64,000 nucleotides of DNA from Flavobacteriaceae bacterium F08102. GTDB lineage: Bacteria; Bacteroidota; Bacteroidia; Flavobacteriales; Flavobacteriaceae. Shown here piece by piece: positions 1 through 7,951 of the stretch (position 1 is its first letter; each line of letters starts with the position of its first letter). The translations under genes were made by a program, and so were the position numbers. The notes beneath the pieces were generated by a model. That model made no database searches. It saw nothing but the letters and a program-made list of their open reading frames with translations, and was not told the origin of the DNA. The stretch covers positions 124,001-188,000 of the forward strand of contig JALKAY010000003.1 of NCBI GenBank assembly GCA_023015935.1, written 5' to 3'.

Positions 1-2
1 TG

Positions 3-350
3 CAAAATGGGGATTCCACACTTATTAAACAAACCATGGATCGTACTACGATTAAAATTCAAACAACAGGAACGAATAGGGCTGGAAATGAGGTATTAAT
101 CACGCAAAAAGTGGATGACTTCCTGAAGGCAGTTGCTTCGAAAAAGCCAGCAGATACTTATGAAGAGCGGTGTTTATCCTATTCCTATAGAATTGATGGA
201 GCAATGGCACATGTTTGGATTCCATACGAGTTTTATTATAATGATGAGTTTAGTCATTGTGGTGTTAATTCTTTTCAATTTTTTAATGACGGAAACCAGT
301 GGAGAATTATCTATTTAATTGACACAAGACGTCGTAATAATTGTAAGTAA
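3..350 (+). CDS. NTF2-like (SnoaL/lumazine-binding type) protein, 5' end missing
   Basis: The reading frame is open from the left edge of the window (frame starting at base 3), so this is the C-terminal part of a longer gene. The first ATG, at 36, is internal to the fold. About 115 residues are visible. The closing segment carrying FSHCGVNSFQFF and WRIIYLIDTRRR resembles the last strands of the NTF2-like cone fold found in many Bacteroidota proteins. The specific role is unknown; such proteins are small ligand-binding or enzymatic domains. The stop codon overlaps the ATG of the next gene by one base (TAATG), which suggests translational coupling to the polyphosphate kinases. Family call moderately sure, function unknown. 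Confidence 0.7.
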   Translation, partial: QNGDSTLIKQTMDRTTIKIQTTGTNRAGNEVLITQKVDDFLKAVASKKPADTYEERCLSYSYRIDGAMAHVWIPYEFYYNDEFSHCGVNSFQFFNDGNQWRIIYLIDTRRRNNCK

Positions 351-1207
351 TGGCAGAAGAAAATAAAATCACAGGGGATGAATTTTTATCTTGTTCATCA
401 CAAGAGGACTTATTGGCCTTAATTAAAGAAAAAAAACTAAATATTGATTCAGTTATGGCTGAATTGAAATACCAAGAAGAATTGAGGAATCTTCAAATCG
501 AATTGGTAAAACTTCAACAGTGGATCGCAAAGAATAAGAAACGAGTCGTTGTTATTTTTGAAGGGCGTGATGCCGCTGGTAAAGGAGGAAACATTCGTCG
601 TTTTTCTGAACATTTAAATCCGAGAGCTATGAATTTAGTCGCTCTTTCTAAACCGAGTAAAATTGAACAAGGGCAATGGTATTTTCGGAGGTATATTAAA
701 GAGCTTTCAAATCCGGGTGAAATAGTTTTCTTTGATAGAAGTTGGTATAACCGTGCGGTGGTTGAACCAGTTATGGGATTTTGTACTGATGAGGAGTACA
801 AGCGTTTTATGTTGCAAGTACCCGAATTTGAACACATGCTTTATGAAGACGGTGTAAAAATTATTAAATTTTGGTTTTCAATTTCGAAAGAAGAGCAGCA
901 AAGACGTTTTGAATCACGGTTAAAAACACCATTAAAACGATGGAAGTTTAGTCCTGTTGATCAAAAAGGGCAAGAGTTATGGGATAAATATACGACCTAT
1001 AAATTGCAAATGTTTAGTAAAACACATACAGCCTATAGCCCGTGGATTATTGTCAAGGCCAATCAAAAGAAAATCGCACGTTTAGAAAGTATGCGTTATG
1101 TGTTGTCTCAATTTGATTATGACGGAAAAGACGATGCAAACACGACCTTAGTGCCTGACCCAAATATCGTAATGCGTTATTATAGATCAGCTGAACAAAT
1201 TGATTAA
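350..1207 (+). CDS. ppk2: Polyphosphate kinase 2 family protein (first of a tandem pair)
   Basis: PPK2 enzymes use polyphosphate to phosphorylate nucleotides, or run the reverse reaction, in the cytoplasm. The 285-residue protein has one PPK2 domain: Walker A GRDAAGKGG at residues 72-80 and the Walker B/lid region FFDRSWYNR at 127-135, followed by AVVEPV. The length fits single-domain PPK2. The roughly 40-residue N-terminal extension is acidic/helical and absent from the next gene. The start ATG overlaps the preceding stop and the next PPK2 starts 5 bases after this stop, so the three genes form one operon. Whether it prefers NDPs, NMPs or both cannot be read from sequence with confidence. 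Confidence 0.93.
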   Translation: MAEENKITGDEFLSCSSQEDLLALIKEKKLNIDSVMAELKYQEELRNLQIELVKLQQWIAKNKKRVVVIFEGRDAAGKGGNIRRFSEHLNPRAMNLVALSKPSKIEQGQWYFRRYIKELSNPGEIVFFDRSWYNRAVVEPVMGFCTDEEYKRFMLQVPEFEHMLYEDGVKIIKFWFSISKEEQQRRFESRLKTPLKRWKFSPVDQKGQELWDKYTTYKLQMFSKTHTAYSPWIIVKANQKKIARLESMRYVLSQFDYDGKDDANTTLVPDPNIVMRYYRSAEQID

Positions 1208-1212
1208 TTCAT

Positions 1213-2001
1213 ATGGAACATCATTCATTAACTCCTTCACAAATCGCTAAATTAAACACGAAAAAGGGTTTGGTAGCCCTAATGTCGAAACGACCCTATA
1301 ACGTGTTTAGAGCACTGCGCTATTATGATTATGAGCGGAATCTTAAAAAATTACAGATAGAATTAGTGCGATTACAAACTTGGGCTCTCAAGGAAGGGGA
1401 GCGTATTCTAATTGTTTTTGAAGGTAGAGATGCTGCAGGAAAAGGGGGAGCAATTCGTCGATTAACAGAACGGATAAATCCACGTCATGTGCGTATTGTG
1501 GCATTACCAAAGCCAACAGAGGAAGAACGATCGCAATGGTATTTTCAACGCTATGTTCAGCATTTCCCTACTGCTGGAGAGATGGTGATATTTGATCGTA
1601 GTTGGTATAATCGTGCTGTAGTAGAGCCGGTGAATGGTTTTTGTACCCAAGCAGAGTACGAATCTTTTATGAATCATGTCAATGAATTTGAACAAATGAT
1701 TGTTGAATCAGGAATCCGCTTGGTTAAAATATATATGTCAATTTCAAAAACAGAACAAGCTGAGCGGTTTGAAGAATTACGTAATGATCCATTAAAACAA
1801 TGGAAAATGACACCTGTAGATGAAAAGGCACAAGAACTTTGGGATCAATACACCAGTTATAAGAATAAGATGTTTGCAAATGCTAACAATGGTGGAATTC
1901 CTTTTAATATAATTAAAGCGAATCGAAAAACACAGGCGCGAATCTCGGTGATTAAGCATATACTTAAATCGATTCCTTACGACAAGAACTTAGAGGTCTA
2001 G
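1213..2001 (+). CDS. ppk2: Polyphosphate kinase 2 family protein (second of a tandem pair)
   Basis: A second PPK2 domain protein, 262 residues, clearly paralogous to its upstream neighbour. Walker A GRDAAGKGG lies at residues 71-79, followed by the lid/Walker B motif IFDRSWYNRAVVEPV. The two proteins share motif order and C-terminal layout (PVDEKAQELWDQYTSYK) but differ over long stretches, so this is an old duplication or paired specialisation, not a recent copy. Expression is presumably from the same mRNA as the upstream gene. The tandem may split NMP and NDP phosphorylation, or donor/acceptor directions; that is inference. The gene converges with the DUF2752 gene, 27 bases away. Confidence 0.93.
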   Translation: MEHHSLTPSQIAKLNTKKGLVALMSKRPYNVFRALRYYDYERNLKKLQIELVRLQTWALKEGERILIVFEGRDAAGKGGAIRRLTERINPRHVRIVALPKPTEEERSQWYFQRYVQHFPTAGEMVIFDRSWYNRAVVEPVNGFCTQAEYESFMNHVNEFEQMIVESGIRLVKIYMSISKTEQAERFEELRNDPLKQWKMTPVDEKAQELWDQYTSYKNKMFANANNGGIPFNIIKANRKTQARISVIKHILKSIPYDKNLEV

Positions 2002-2028
2002 CCATTGGCTTTTCGTATTTTAGGGTGC

Positions 2029-2496
2029 TCATGGAGCAAGCCATGTCCCTAATGGTGAAGAGGTATTTCTTAAAATCCAAAAGGTAAGTATACATGTACC
2101 AATGAAAATTAGACAGCGTCTATTTTCGAAAACTGAACAATGGTTTGTTCGTGATTTTTGGTATAAAATTTTGGTTGTAAAATGATAAAGACTTCCTAGT
2201 ATAGCTATTACGAAAAGAAAATTTGAAGAGAGGGCTTGGATAAATTCACCGTGTAATAGTTGGTGAAAAGCTCGCTGACTTCCACATCCAGGACAATAGA
2301 TTCCAGTGGTAATGTACAATGGGCATTTTAGTGAAAAAACAACCAGATTTGGATCAATAAAAAAATAGAGCAAGACAATACTACCAAATATCAGGAGAAT
2401 CCACTTGCGTTTGCGATCTGAATTATAGTTCGGTAACAATCGATTTTGTTGTGGTTTTTGTTCCAAAATTGTAGGTGTCAAATTGAATGGTTTCAC
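2029..2496 (-). CDS. DUF2752 membrane protein
   Basis: A 155-residue inner-membrane protein with the DUF2752 hallmark KCPLYITTGIYCPGCGSQRA at roughly residues 55-75, flanked by hydrophobic helices (ILLIFGSIVLLYFF before; FLFVIAILGSLYHF after). The CPGCGS motif is the conserved core of this family, whose function is unknown. The annotated ATG lies 74 bases inside the upstream lipoprotein gene. The first 25 residues are hydrophilic, and the TTG at codon 20 (2439) would still overlap, so translation is probably coupled to the upstream gene. Confident about the family, uncertain about the start. Confidence 0.8.
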   Translation of the reverse strand: MKPFNLTPTILEQKPQQNRLLPNYNSDRKRKWILLIFGSIVLLYFFIDPNLVVFSLKCPLYITTGIYCPGCGSQRAFHQLLHGEFIQALSSNFLFVIAILGSLYHFTTKILYQKSRTNHCSVFENRRCLIFIGTCILTFWILRNTSSPLGTWLAP

Positions 2497-3223
2497 CCTT
2501 GGCGTTTTCTAATTTCAATAATTCTATTGTAAATGTACTAGTAAACGTTTGTGTATAGCTATTTGTTAGCGATCGTGCTGGAAGAAAAATTTTGGTATCC
2601 GGATCTAAGTAATCTTTAATTCCATCACCATCAATATCACTGGTAATAGATTCGTTCAAGGTGGGTATCCCATCATTGTCGTCGTCGTCGTCTAAATAAT
2701 CGTCAATTCCGTCCCCGTCCGAATCTTCATCAAATTCATTTTTGGTTGGGATGCCGTCGTTATCATCATCTGAATCGATATAATCAGGGATAGAATCTCC
2801 ATCGCTATCCTTCAGTAAATCTAGTTCTTCTACCGTATCATTATCGTCTTGCGTTAGCACTGTTGTAATGTAAAGGTTTCCAGTTCCAGTCCACTCGTCA
2901 ATAAGTAATGGTTTTGCGGGCGGAATTGATTGACAAAAATAACTCGTATTTGGTTCACTCTCAAAAGTTCTATAACTAATCATTGATACGCTCACTAATT
3001 CGTCAACTCTTTCTTGATTGAGGAAGGCGTTATCTGTATTATCCTCATCGACTTCCAAGGCAATGGCTTCATTTTCATTGATTTTGAAAAGCGTAAGATC
3101 TCCACAGGTATTCACGGTTGAATCAAAACTAAAAACAGGGATATTTATATTGCCATCATCACAAGAAAAGAAAAGCAATAGGCAAGTGAATACAACTAAT
3201 TTTTTCATAAATCTCATTTTCAT
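2423..3223 (-). CDS. Exported lipoprotein with thrombospondin type-3-like calcium-binding repeats
   Basis: The protein starts with a lipoprotein signal ending in LLLFFSC, so it is predicted to be membrane anchored outside the cytoplasm. The middle holds Asp-rich repeats of the TSP3/EF-hand-like type (DSDGDSIPDYIDSDDDNDGI, then DSDGDGIDDYLDDDDDNDGI, then DIDGDGIKDYLDPD), which in known proteins bind calcium. The C-terminus (NSYTQTFTSTFTIELLKLEN) reads like a beta-rich domain. I begin at the ATG at 3223; ATGs at 3217 and 3208 are also good, and 3208 gives a classic MKKLVVF signal. A TATTTTTG box lies just upstream. Function unknown. It is followed by, and overlaps, the DUF2752 gene. Confidence 0.8.
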   Translation of the reverse strand: MKMRFMKKLVVFTCLLLFFSCDDGNINIPVFSFDSTVNTCGDLTLFKINENEAIALEVDEDNTDNAFLNQERVDELVSVSMISYRTFESEPNTSYFCQSIPPAKPLLIDEWTGTGNLYITTVLTQDDNDTVEELDLLKDSDGDSIPDYIDSDDDNDGIPTKNEFDEDSDGDGIDDYLDDDDDNDGIPTLNESITSDIDGDGIKDYLDPDTKIFLPARSLTNSYTQTFTSTFTIELLKLENAKGETIQFDTYNFGTKTTTKSIVTEL

Positions 3224-3416
3224 TGTGCAGCAAAAATAATGCAATTCGGTCGTAATCTGTGATTAGCTCCCGTTAAATTTTACTTACTTTTGCATGGTTA
3301 CCTAATTTTACGGATGAACTACCACATACGTTCAGTTTAAATTAGATGAGAATTGGTATGTTCTTTATACAAGATAAAACACAGTATGAGAACCGTAAAC
3401 TTAAAATTGAAGACTT

Positions 3417-4547
3417 TTGAAAAAAGTGTATTTAGACAATGCGGCTACAACACCAGTACATCCTGAGGTGTTAGAGGTGATTACTCATGAATTGCAAGAT
3501 AATTTTGGCAATCCGTCTTCGTTACATCAATTTGGTAGGTCGGCCAAAGCAAAGTTAGAAGGAACAAGAAAATTGATTGCAAGTTATTTTAATACTGCGC
3601 CTTCAACCGTTTTGTTTACTTCTGGAGGTACTGAAGCAAATAATTTTATTTTATACAACGCGGTAGTAAATTTAGAAGTTAAGCGAATTATTTCAAGTGC
3701 TATTGAACATCATGCCGTATTACACACCCTCGCGCATTTAGCGACGGTATATAAGATAGAGCTCGTCTATGTGGCCTTAGATTCAAACGGAAGTATTGAT
3801 CTCAATCATTTAGAGGAATTGCTTAAGGATGGACCTAAGACATTACTAAGCCTTATGCATATTAATAACGAAATTGGAAACATTTTGGATATTCAACGTG
3901 TAGCCCAATTAAGTCAGCAATATGAGGCGTATTTTCATTCAGATACGGTGCAAACCATTGGGCATTACCCTTTAGATTTAGTAAAAACTCCTGTTGATTT
4001 TATCACCGCAAGTGCGCATAAGTTTCACGGACCGAAAGGGGTGGGGTTTGCTATTGTTAAAAAAGGCATTCCTGTCAAGTCGTTGTTGTTTGGTGGAGCT
4101 CAGGAGAAAGGAGTTAGAGCTGGAACGGAGAACGTTCCGTATATTGTTGGGATGGGAAAGGCTTTAAGTTTGTCAATGGAACGATTAGAGACAGATCAAA
4201 TGCGATTGTCAAAGCTAAAATTATCGTTTATGGAAGGTTTAAAGGAATTGGATAGGGAGATTTGTTTTAACGGATGTTCAGGAGATGTATTACAAAGTAC
4301 TTACACACTTTTAAACGTTCGATTTTCAAGACCAATCCCTATGATGTTGTTTCAGTTAGATCTAAAAGGAATTGCAGCATCTGGAGGTTCTGCCTGCCAA
4401 AGTGGAAGTGATAAAGGGTCACACGTGTTACGCGAAATTCTCAATGAAGAAGAGGAGAAAATGACATCAGTACGTTTTTCATTTGGACATGATACCAGCC
4501 AAGAAGAGATAGCCTATACCCTTGAGGTAATCCAATCATTGATATAG
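3417..4547 (+). CDS. Cysteine desulfurase family protein (NifS/IscS-like, PLP-dependent)
   Basis: A class V aminotransferase-fold enzyme expected to convert cysteine to alanine plus an enzyme-bound persulfide for Fe-S or thio-cofactor synthesis. Visible features are the N-terminal YLDNAATTPVHPEV, the PLP pocket SAIEHHA near residue 94, the PLP lysine K202 in SAHKFHGPKG, and the catalytic-loop cysteine C327 in SGGSACQSGS. Length (376) is usual. The start is TTG at 3417, chosen because it places the family's MKKVYLDNAATTP start exactly. A TACTTTTG promoter-like box lies at 3285-3292. No IscU, SufE or SufBCD gene is next to it, so the sulfur acceptor is unknown. Confidence 0.93.
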   Translation: MKKVYLDNAATTPVHPEVLEVITHELQDNFGNPSSLHQFGRSAKAKLEGTRKLIASYFNTAPSTVLFTSGGTEANNFILYNAVVNLEVKRIISSAIEHHAVLHTLAHLATVYKIELVYVALDSNGSIDLNHLEELLKDGPKTLLSLMHINNEIGNILDIQRVAQLSQQYEAYFHSDTVQTIGHYPLDLVKTPVDFITASAHKFHGPKGVGFAIVKKGIPVKSLLFGGAQEKGVRAGTENVPYIVGMGKALSLSMERLETDQMRLSKLKLSFMEGLKELDREICFNGCSGDVLQSTYTLLNVRFSRPIPMMLFQLDLKGIAASGGSACQSGSDKGSHVLREILNEEEEKMTSVRFSFGHDTSQEEIAYTLEVIQSLI

Positions 4548-4624
4548 GGGTTTAGGGGTTAAGGACATCGAATTCCTTGTGTTATTCTGTATAGAAATAA
4601 GGAATAAATAGTTTTTAAAGCAAA

Positions 4625-4654
4625 AATAAACGGTCGTATTTACGACCGTTTATT
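4625..4654. terminator. Bidirectional intrinsic terminator between cysteine desulfurase and yidC
   Basis: A perfect 14-bp inverted repeat with a 2-base centre (arms AATAAACGGTCGTA and its complement) lies between two convergent genes, with A-rich DNA on the left and TTGTTT on the right. It can serve both strands. Confidence 0.8.
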
Positions 4655-4672
4655 GTTTAACCGTTGGTAATA

Positions 4673-6595
4673 TTATTTTTTACCTTGTCTCTTTTGTTGA
4701 GCTTGTTGTTCTTGTGCCTGTTTCATGGCTTCGTCTAAACGTTGTCTAAATTTGCTTTTCTTTTTTTCAGGCTTGGCTTTATTCTCTTGAATTTGGGCAT
4801 GAATCTTTTCTTCATCAATAATGAAATGTTTAATTACTAACATGATAGCAATGGTAAGCAAGTTTGAAATAAAGTAGTACAAACTTAAACTACTCGCATA
4901 ATTATTGAAGAAAAATAGCATCATGATGGGTGAGAAATACATCATGTATTTCATCATTTTTCGCATGTCAGGCATTCCTTCTTGTGGAGGTTGTTGCATA
5001 CTCATTTGTTGACCCTGTGACATTTTCATATAAAAGAAGATAGCAACAGAGGCGAGAATAGGAAATAAACTTACGTGTTCGCCGTAAAATGGAATCTTAA
5101 ATGGTAAGTGTGCAATAGTATCATAAGATGATAAATCATCTGCCCACAAAAAGCTCTGTTGTCTTAAATTTATGTTTGATGGGAAAAATCGAAATAGGGC
5201 GAAAAAGACAGGCATTTGTAACAATGCAGGTATACACCCAGACAACATACTAACACCGGCTTTTCGTTGTAAGGCCATCGTCTCTTGTTGACGTTTCATG
5301 GCATTTTCTTTTCCTTTGTAGCGTTCATTTATCTCCTGTATCTCAGGGCGAAGCACTTTCATTTTTGCAGACGATAAATACGATTTATACACGACTGGAG
5401 ACATAATTATTCGGACTACAATGGTCATTAAGATGATGATAAGTCCGTAATTCCCAATGAATGAGCTCAAAAAACCAAAGACAGGAATAAAAATAATTCG
5501 GTTAATCCACCCAAAAATCCCCCAACCTAAATCAGAAACATCCTTAATATCAGTGCCTTTATATTTTTTAAAGACGTTATAATCGGTAGGCCCATAGTAC
5601 CAATTCATGTTGTAATTTAAATTTCCATTATTCATTACTAGGGGCGTAGATATGGCAAATTCTTTGGTAAATACGGTATCGATATCTTCGTCTTGGACTA
5701 AATTTTTTGAACTTACTTTCGCTATTTCAAAAGGTGTATCGGTTTTTAATAGGGATGTAAAGAAGTGTTGCTTAAATGCGACCCAGTCTACATCCTTTAA
5801 TTCATCACTTTCGTCTTGACTTAAATAACTGACGTCATCTTCACTTTTATAGTAATAATAAGAATACATTCTATTTTCGGTATAGATACTCTTCTCATTA
5901 CGTAAACCTTTAAGATTCCAGTTTAAGTTCACATTTTGGCTACTGTTAATTGCCTGATCCATCCCCTTACTTGCGATGGCGAAATCAAGCATATAATCTG
6001 TCGGTTTTAATTCATAGCGATATTCTAAGTATTGATCTTCAGAAACTTTTAGTTTCATCGACAAAACTTGATTTTCTCCATTTTGGCTTAAACTTGGTTC
6101 AAAGTATAAATCTTTGGTTTGTAGAATTCGATTATCATTTGTTGAAAAGCTCAGGTTGAAATTTGCATTTCCATCTTTTACAAGATAGAGCGGAGTCTTG
6201 TCAAACCGTTTGTATTTTAATAATTCTACTTCTGTAATTTGGCCTCCTAAGTTTGATACTTTTATTCGTACTAAGTCATTTTGTAATACCGTTTCGTGGT
6301 CTGTTGCTGACGGTAGGCTTGCACTATACGCAAAACTGCCCAATTTACTTTGCGCTTGTGCCACGGCCGCTGAATCAGTTGGATTTACCGATTTTATTGG
6401 CGTATTTTCTAATTTTATGGTACTATTTTGTTGCTGTAAAGCATCTGCTTTTTGAATTGAATCAAGGCGTTGTTCGGTTCTTTGTTTAGCTAACTCTTCT
6501 GGAGTAGGTTGATTGGTATAAAGATACCAAATCATAATAGCACCTAATAATATAAAACCAATTAGAGAATTTGTGTCGAATTTTTTTTGTTCCAT
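4673..6595 (-). CDS. yidC: Membrane protein insertase YidC
   Basis: YidC inserts and folds inner-membrane proteins, alone or with Sec. The 640-residue protein has the Gram-negative layout: an N-terminal helix (about residues 10-27), a large periplasmic beta domain (about 85-360), then the five-helix insertase core. The core contains IVVRIIMSPVVYKSYLSSAKM, with the groove arginine, and the coiled hairpin MKVLRPEIQEINERYKGKE. The C-terminus is a long Lys/Gln-rich tail, which in Bacteroidota probably contacts the ribosome. A small inverted repeat sits in its leader (6603-6617). The gene stands alone, without rnpA, rpmH or pyrG neighbours in view. Confidence 0.97.
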   Translation of the reverse strand: MEQKKFDTNSLIGFILLGAIMIWYLYTNQPTPEELAKQRTEQRLDSIQKADALQQQNSTIKLENTPIKSVNPTDSAAVAQAQSKLGSFAYSASLPSATDHETVLQNDLVRIKVSNLGGQITEVELLKYKRFDKTPLYLVKDGNANFNLSFSTNDNRILQTKDLYFEPSLSQNGENQVLSMKLKVSEDQYLEYRYELKPTDYMLDFAIASKGMDQAINSSQNVNLNWNLKGLRNEKSIYTENRMYSYYYYKSEDDVSYLSQDESDELKDVDWVAFKQHFFTSLLKTDTPFEIAKVSSKNLVQDEDIDTVFTKEFAISTPLVMNNGNLNYNMNWYYGPTDYNVFKKYKGTDIKDVSDLGWGIFGWINRIIFIPVFGFLSSFIGNYGLIIILMTIVVRIIMSPVVYKSYLSSAKMKVLRPEIQEINERYKGKENAMKRQQETMALQRKAGVSMLSGCIPALLQMPVFFALFRFFPSNINLRQQSFLWADDLSSYDTIAHLPFKIPFYGEHVSLFPILASVAIFFYMKMSQGQQMSMQQPPQEGMPDMRKMMKYMMYFSPIMMLFFFNNYASSLSLYYFISNLLTIAIMLVIKHFIIDEEKIHAQIQENKAKPEKKKSKFRQRLDEAMKQAQEQQAQQKRQGKK

Positions 6596-7044
6596 AATGT
6601 GGATGTCAAGCTGACATGAATAGTTTTAAAGTTTGTCAAAATTGATAGACAAATCGTCAATAGTACTATGGTGTTTTTGCAGATGCGAAAGTATAAAAAA
6701 CATATCAGATACCCTGTATGTTCAACGAATTTTTCTAGAGAACATAGTTTGTTTACTCGCTTGTGCTGGTTTACAGTCATAGAATGCATCATAATTGATG
6801 GCTAAACGGCTATTTTCTATTGAAATTTGTTGATGTTTTTTGCCTTACCATTTTATGAAATATACCGGTCGATAGCTATAATTTTTAGAACCTGTTATAT
6901 TACTCAAATAGAGATCCTGTTTAACTGGATTTATGGCCTTGACCTTTTACCTCGGATTTTAGAAGCTAAAAGTTCGGTATATTTTTTTACAAATCCTTAT
7001 TTTTATTTCTGTAAGATTATAATTAGTTCATGCAATGCTGAATG
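6596..7044. other. 449-bp intergenic region upstream of yidC
   Basis: No convincing gene. It should hold the yidC promoter; a TATACTTTCGC sequence on the minus strand (near 6680-6690) resembles the Bacteroidota -7 region. The inverted repeat ATGTCA-AGC-TGACAT at 6603-6617 sits 8 bases before the yidC ATG. Frames of about 75 codons are present but look random. Confidence 0.5.
6603..6617 (-). promoter_or_regulatory. Inverted repeat in the yidC leader
   Basis: Six-base arms (ATGTCA / TGACAT) with a 3-base centre, ending 8 bases before the yidC start codon. It could be an operator or a small hairpin over the ribosome entry site. There is no direct evidence for either, and a chance occurrence is possible. 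Confidence 0.3.
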
Positions 7045-7941
7045 TTAGGTGCGTAATTTATCAATTCCGTCTGCCAATCGATCTGCTGCTTCTGGGCAGA
7101 GTCTAAACCACAATTCGGGCTCTATAAGTTCTAATTCGGCAATGGCTAATTGATTATCATTGTCATAAAAAATGTCAACGCGGGCATAGACTGGTTTTTC
7201 ATGGCATGCTGCTACTGCCTTTTCAGCAAAAGCTATTTCAGCTTGACTAGGTATATGTGGGTGAACCGTACCTCCAAAATCATCTTGAACTCTAAAATCA
7301 CCTTCCTTGGCTATTTTTTTAACCGCATGTGTAAAATGACCGTCGATAATCATCAAGGACAATTCGCCTTGGCTGACAATATTTTTTTGAAAGGGTTGTA
7401 GCATATAACTTTCACTGCGAATGAGTTTTCTAAAGGTCGGTTCAAAGGCCACAAGGTCTTCTTGTTTCAATTGATAGGTGTGTCGTCCACCTCCTGAAAC
7501 CACTGGTTTTAAAACGGTATGTGTCCAGCCTTGGGACTTGTGAAGCTCAATTAAGCTTTGTTTAGAGCCGATGTCAATAAAAAGTGTTGGCGCAATATGC
7601 ACGCCCGCTTGTTGTAAATCGGCCAGGTAATGCTTGTCCACATTCCAACGAATTAATTGCTCCGAGTTGATCAATTGGGTTTGTTGGTTAACTTGATCTA
7701 GCCAGCGAGAAAACTCATTGTATCGATCAAAATAGTCCCAGGTTGTACGGAACAGTGCAAAACGGGTCGATGACCAGTCAAAGATTGGGTTATCCCATGC
7801 TTCTCGTCGGCATTTGAGGCCGCGGCGTTCAAAGGCTTTTTGTACTAATTCATCCTCTAATAGAACATTGTTTACATAGGGATTTCGGATTTCCGGATTG
7901 ACATAACGTCGATCGGTTAGAATTACGAGATCATATTTCAT
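7045..7941 (-). CDS. ATP-grasp domain protein (glutathione-synthetase/RimK-like ligase)
   Basis: A 298-residue cytoplasmic ATP-grasp enzyme; the family activates a carboxylate as acyl phosphate and joins it to an amine or thiol. Motifs visible: TVLKPVVSGGGRHTY (nucleotide-binding lysine and glycine loop), VSQGELSLMIIDGHFTHAVKK, and the metal-binding end YARVDIF...ELELIEPELWF. The start is the ATG at 7941, 10 bases after the ggt stop; an upstream in-frame ATG would run into ggt. The substrate is unknown. Operon association with gamma-glutamyltransferase suggests a peptide-like or gamma-glutamyl product, but that is inference. Confidence 0.85.
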   Translation of the reverse strand: MKYDLVILTDRRYVNPEIRNPYVNNVLLEDELVQKAFERRGLKCRREAWDNPIFDWSSTRFALFRTTWDYFDRYNEFSRWLDQVNQQTQLINSEQLIRWNVDKHYLADLQQAGVHIAPTLFIDIGSKQSLIELHKSQGWTHTVLKPVVSGGGRHTYQLKQEDLVAFEPTFRKLIRSESYMLQPFQKNIVSQGELSLMIIDGHFTHAVKKIAKEGDFRVQDDFGGTVHPHIPSQAEIAFAEKAVAACHEKPVYARVDIFYDNDNQLAIAELELIEPELWFRLCPEAADRLADGIDKLRT

Positions 7942-7951
7942 ACAATAGGTA

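Noticed and set aside
6562-6792. 76-codon minus-strand frame upstream of yidC
   Set aside because: It overlaps the yidC start, has a random-looking composition and no recognisable domain or start context.
6827-7048. 73-codon plus-strand frame in the yidC upstream region
   Set aside because: Phe/Tyr/Ile-rich, as expected from AT-rich DNA read in any frame, and it runs into the convergent ATP-grasp gene end.
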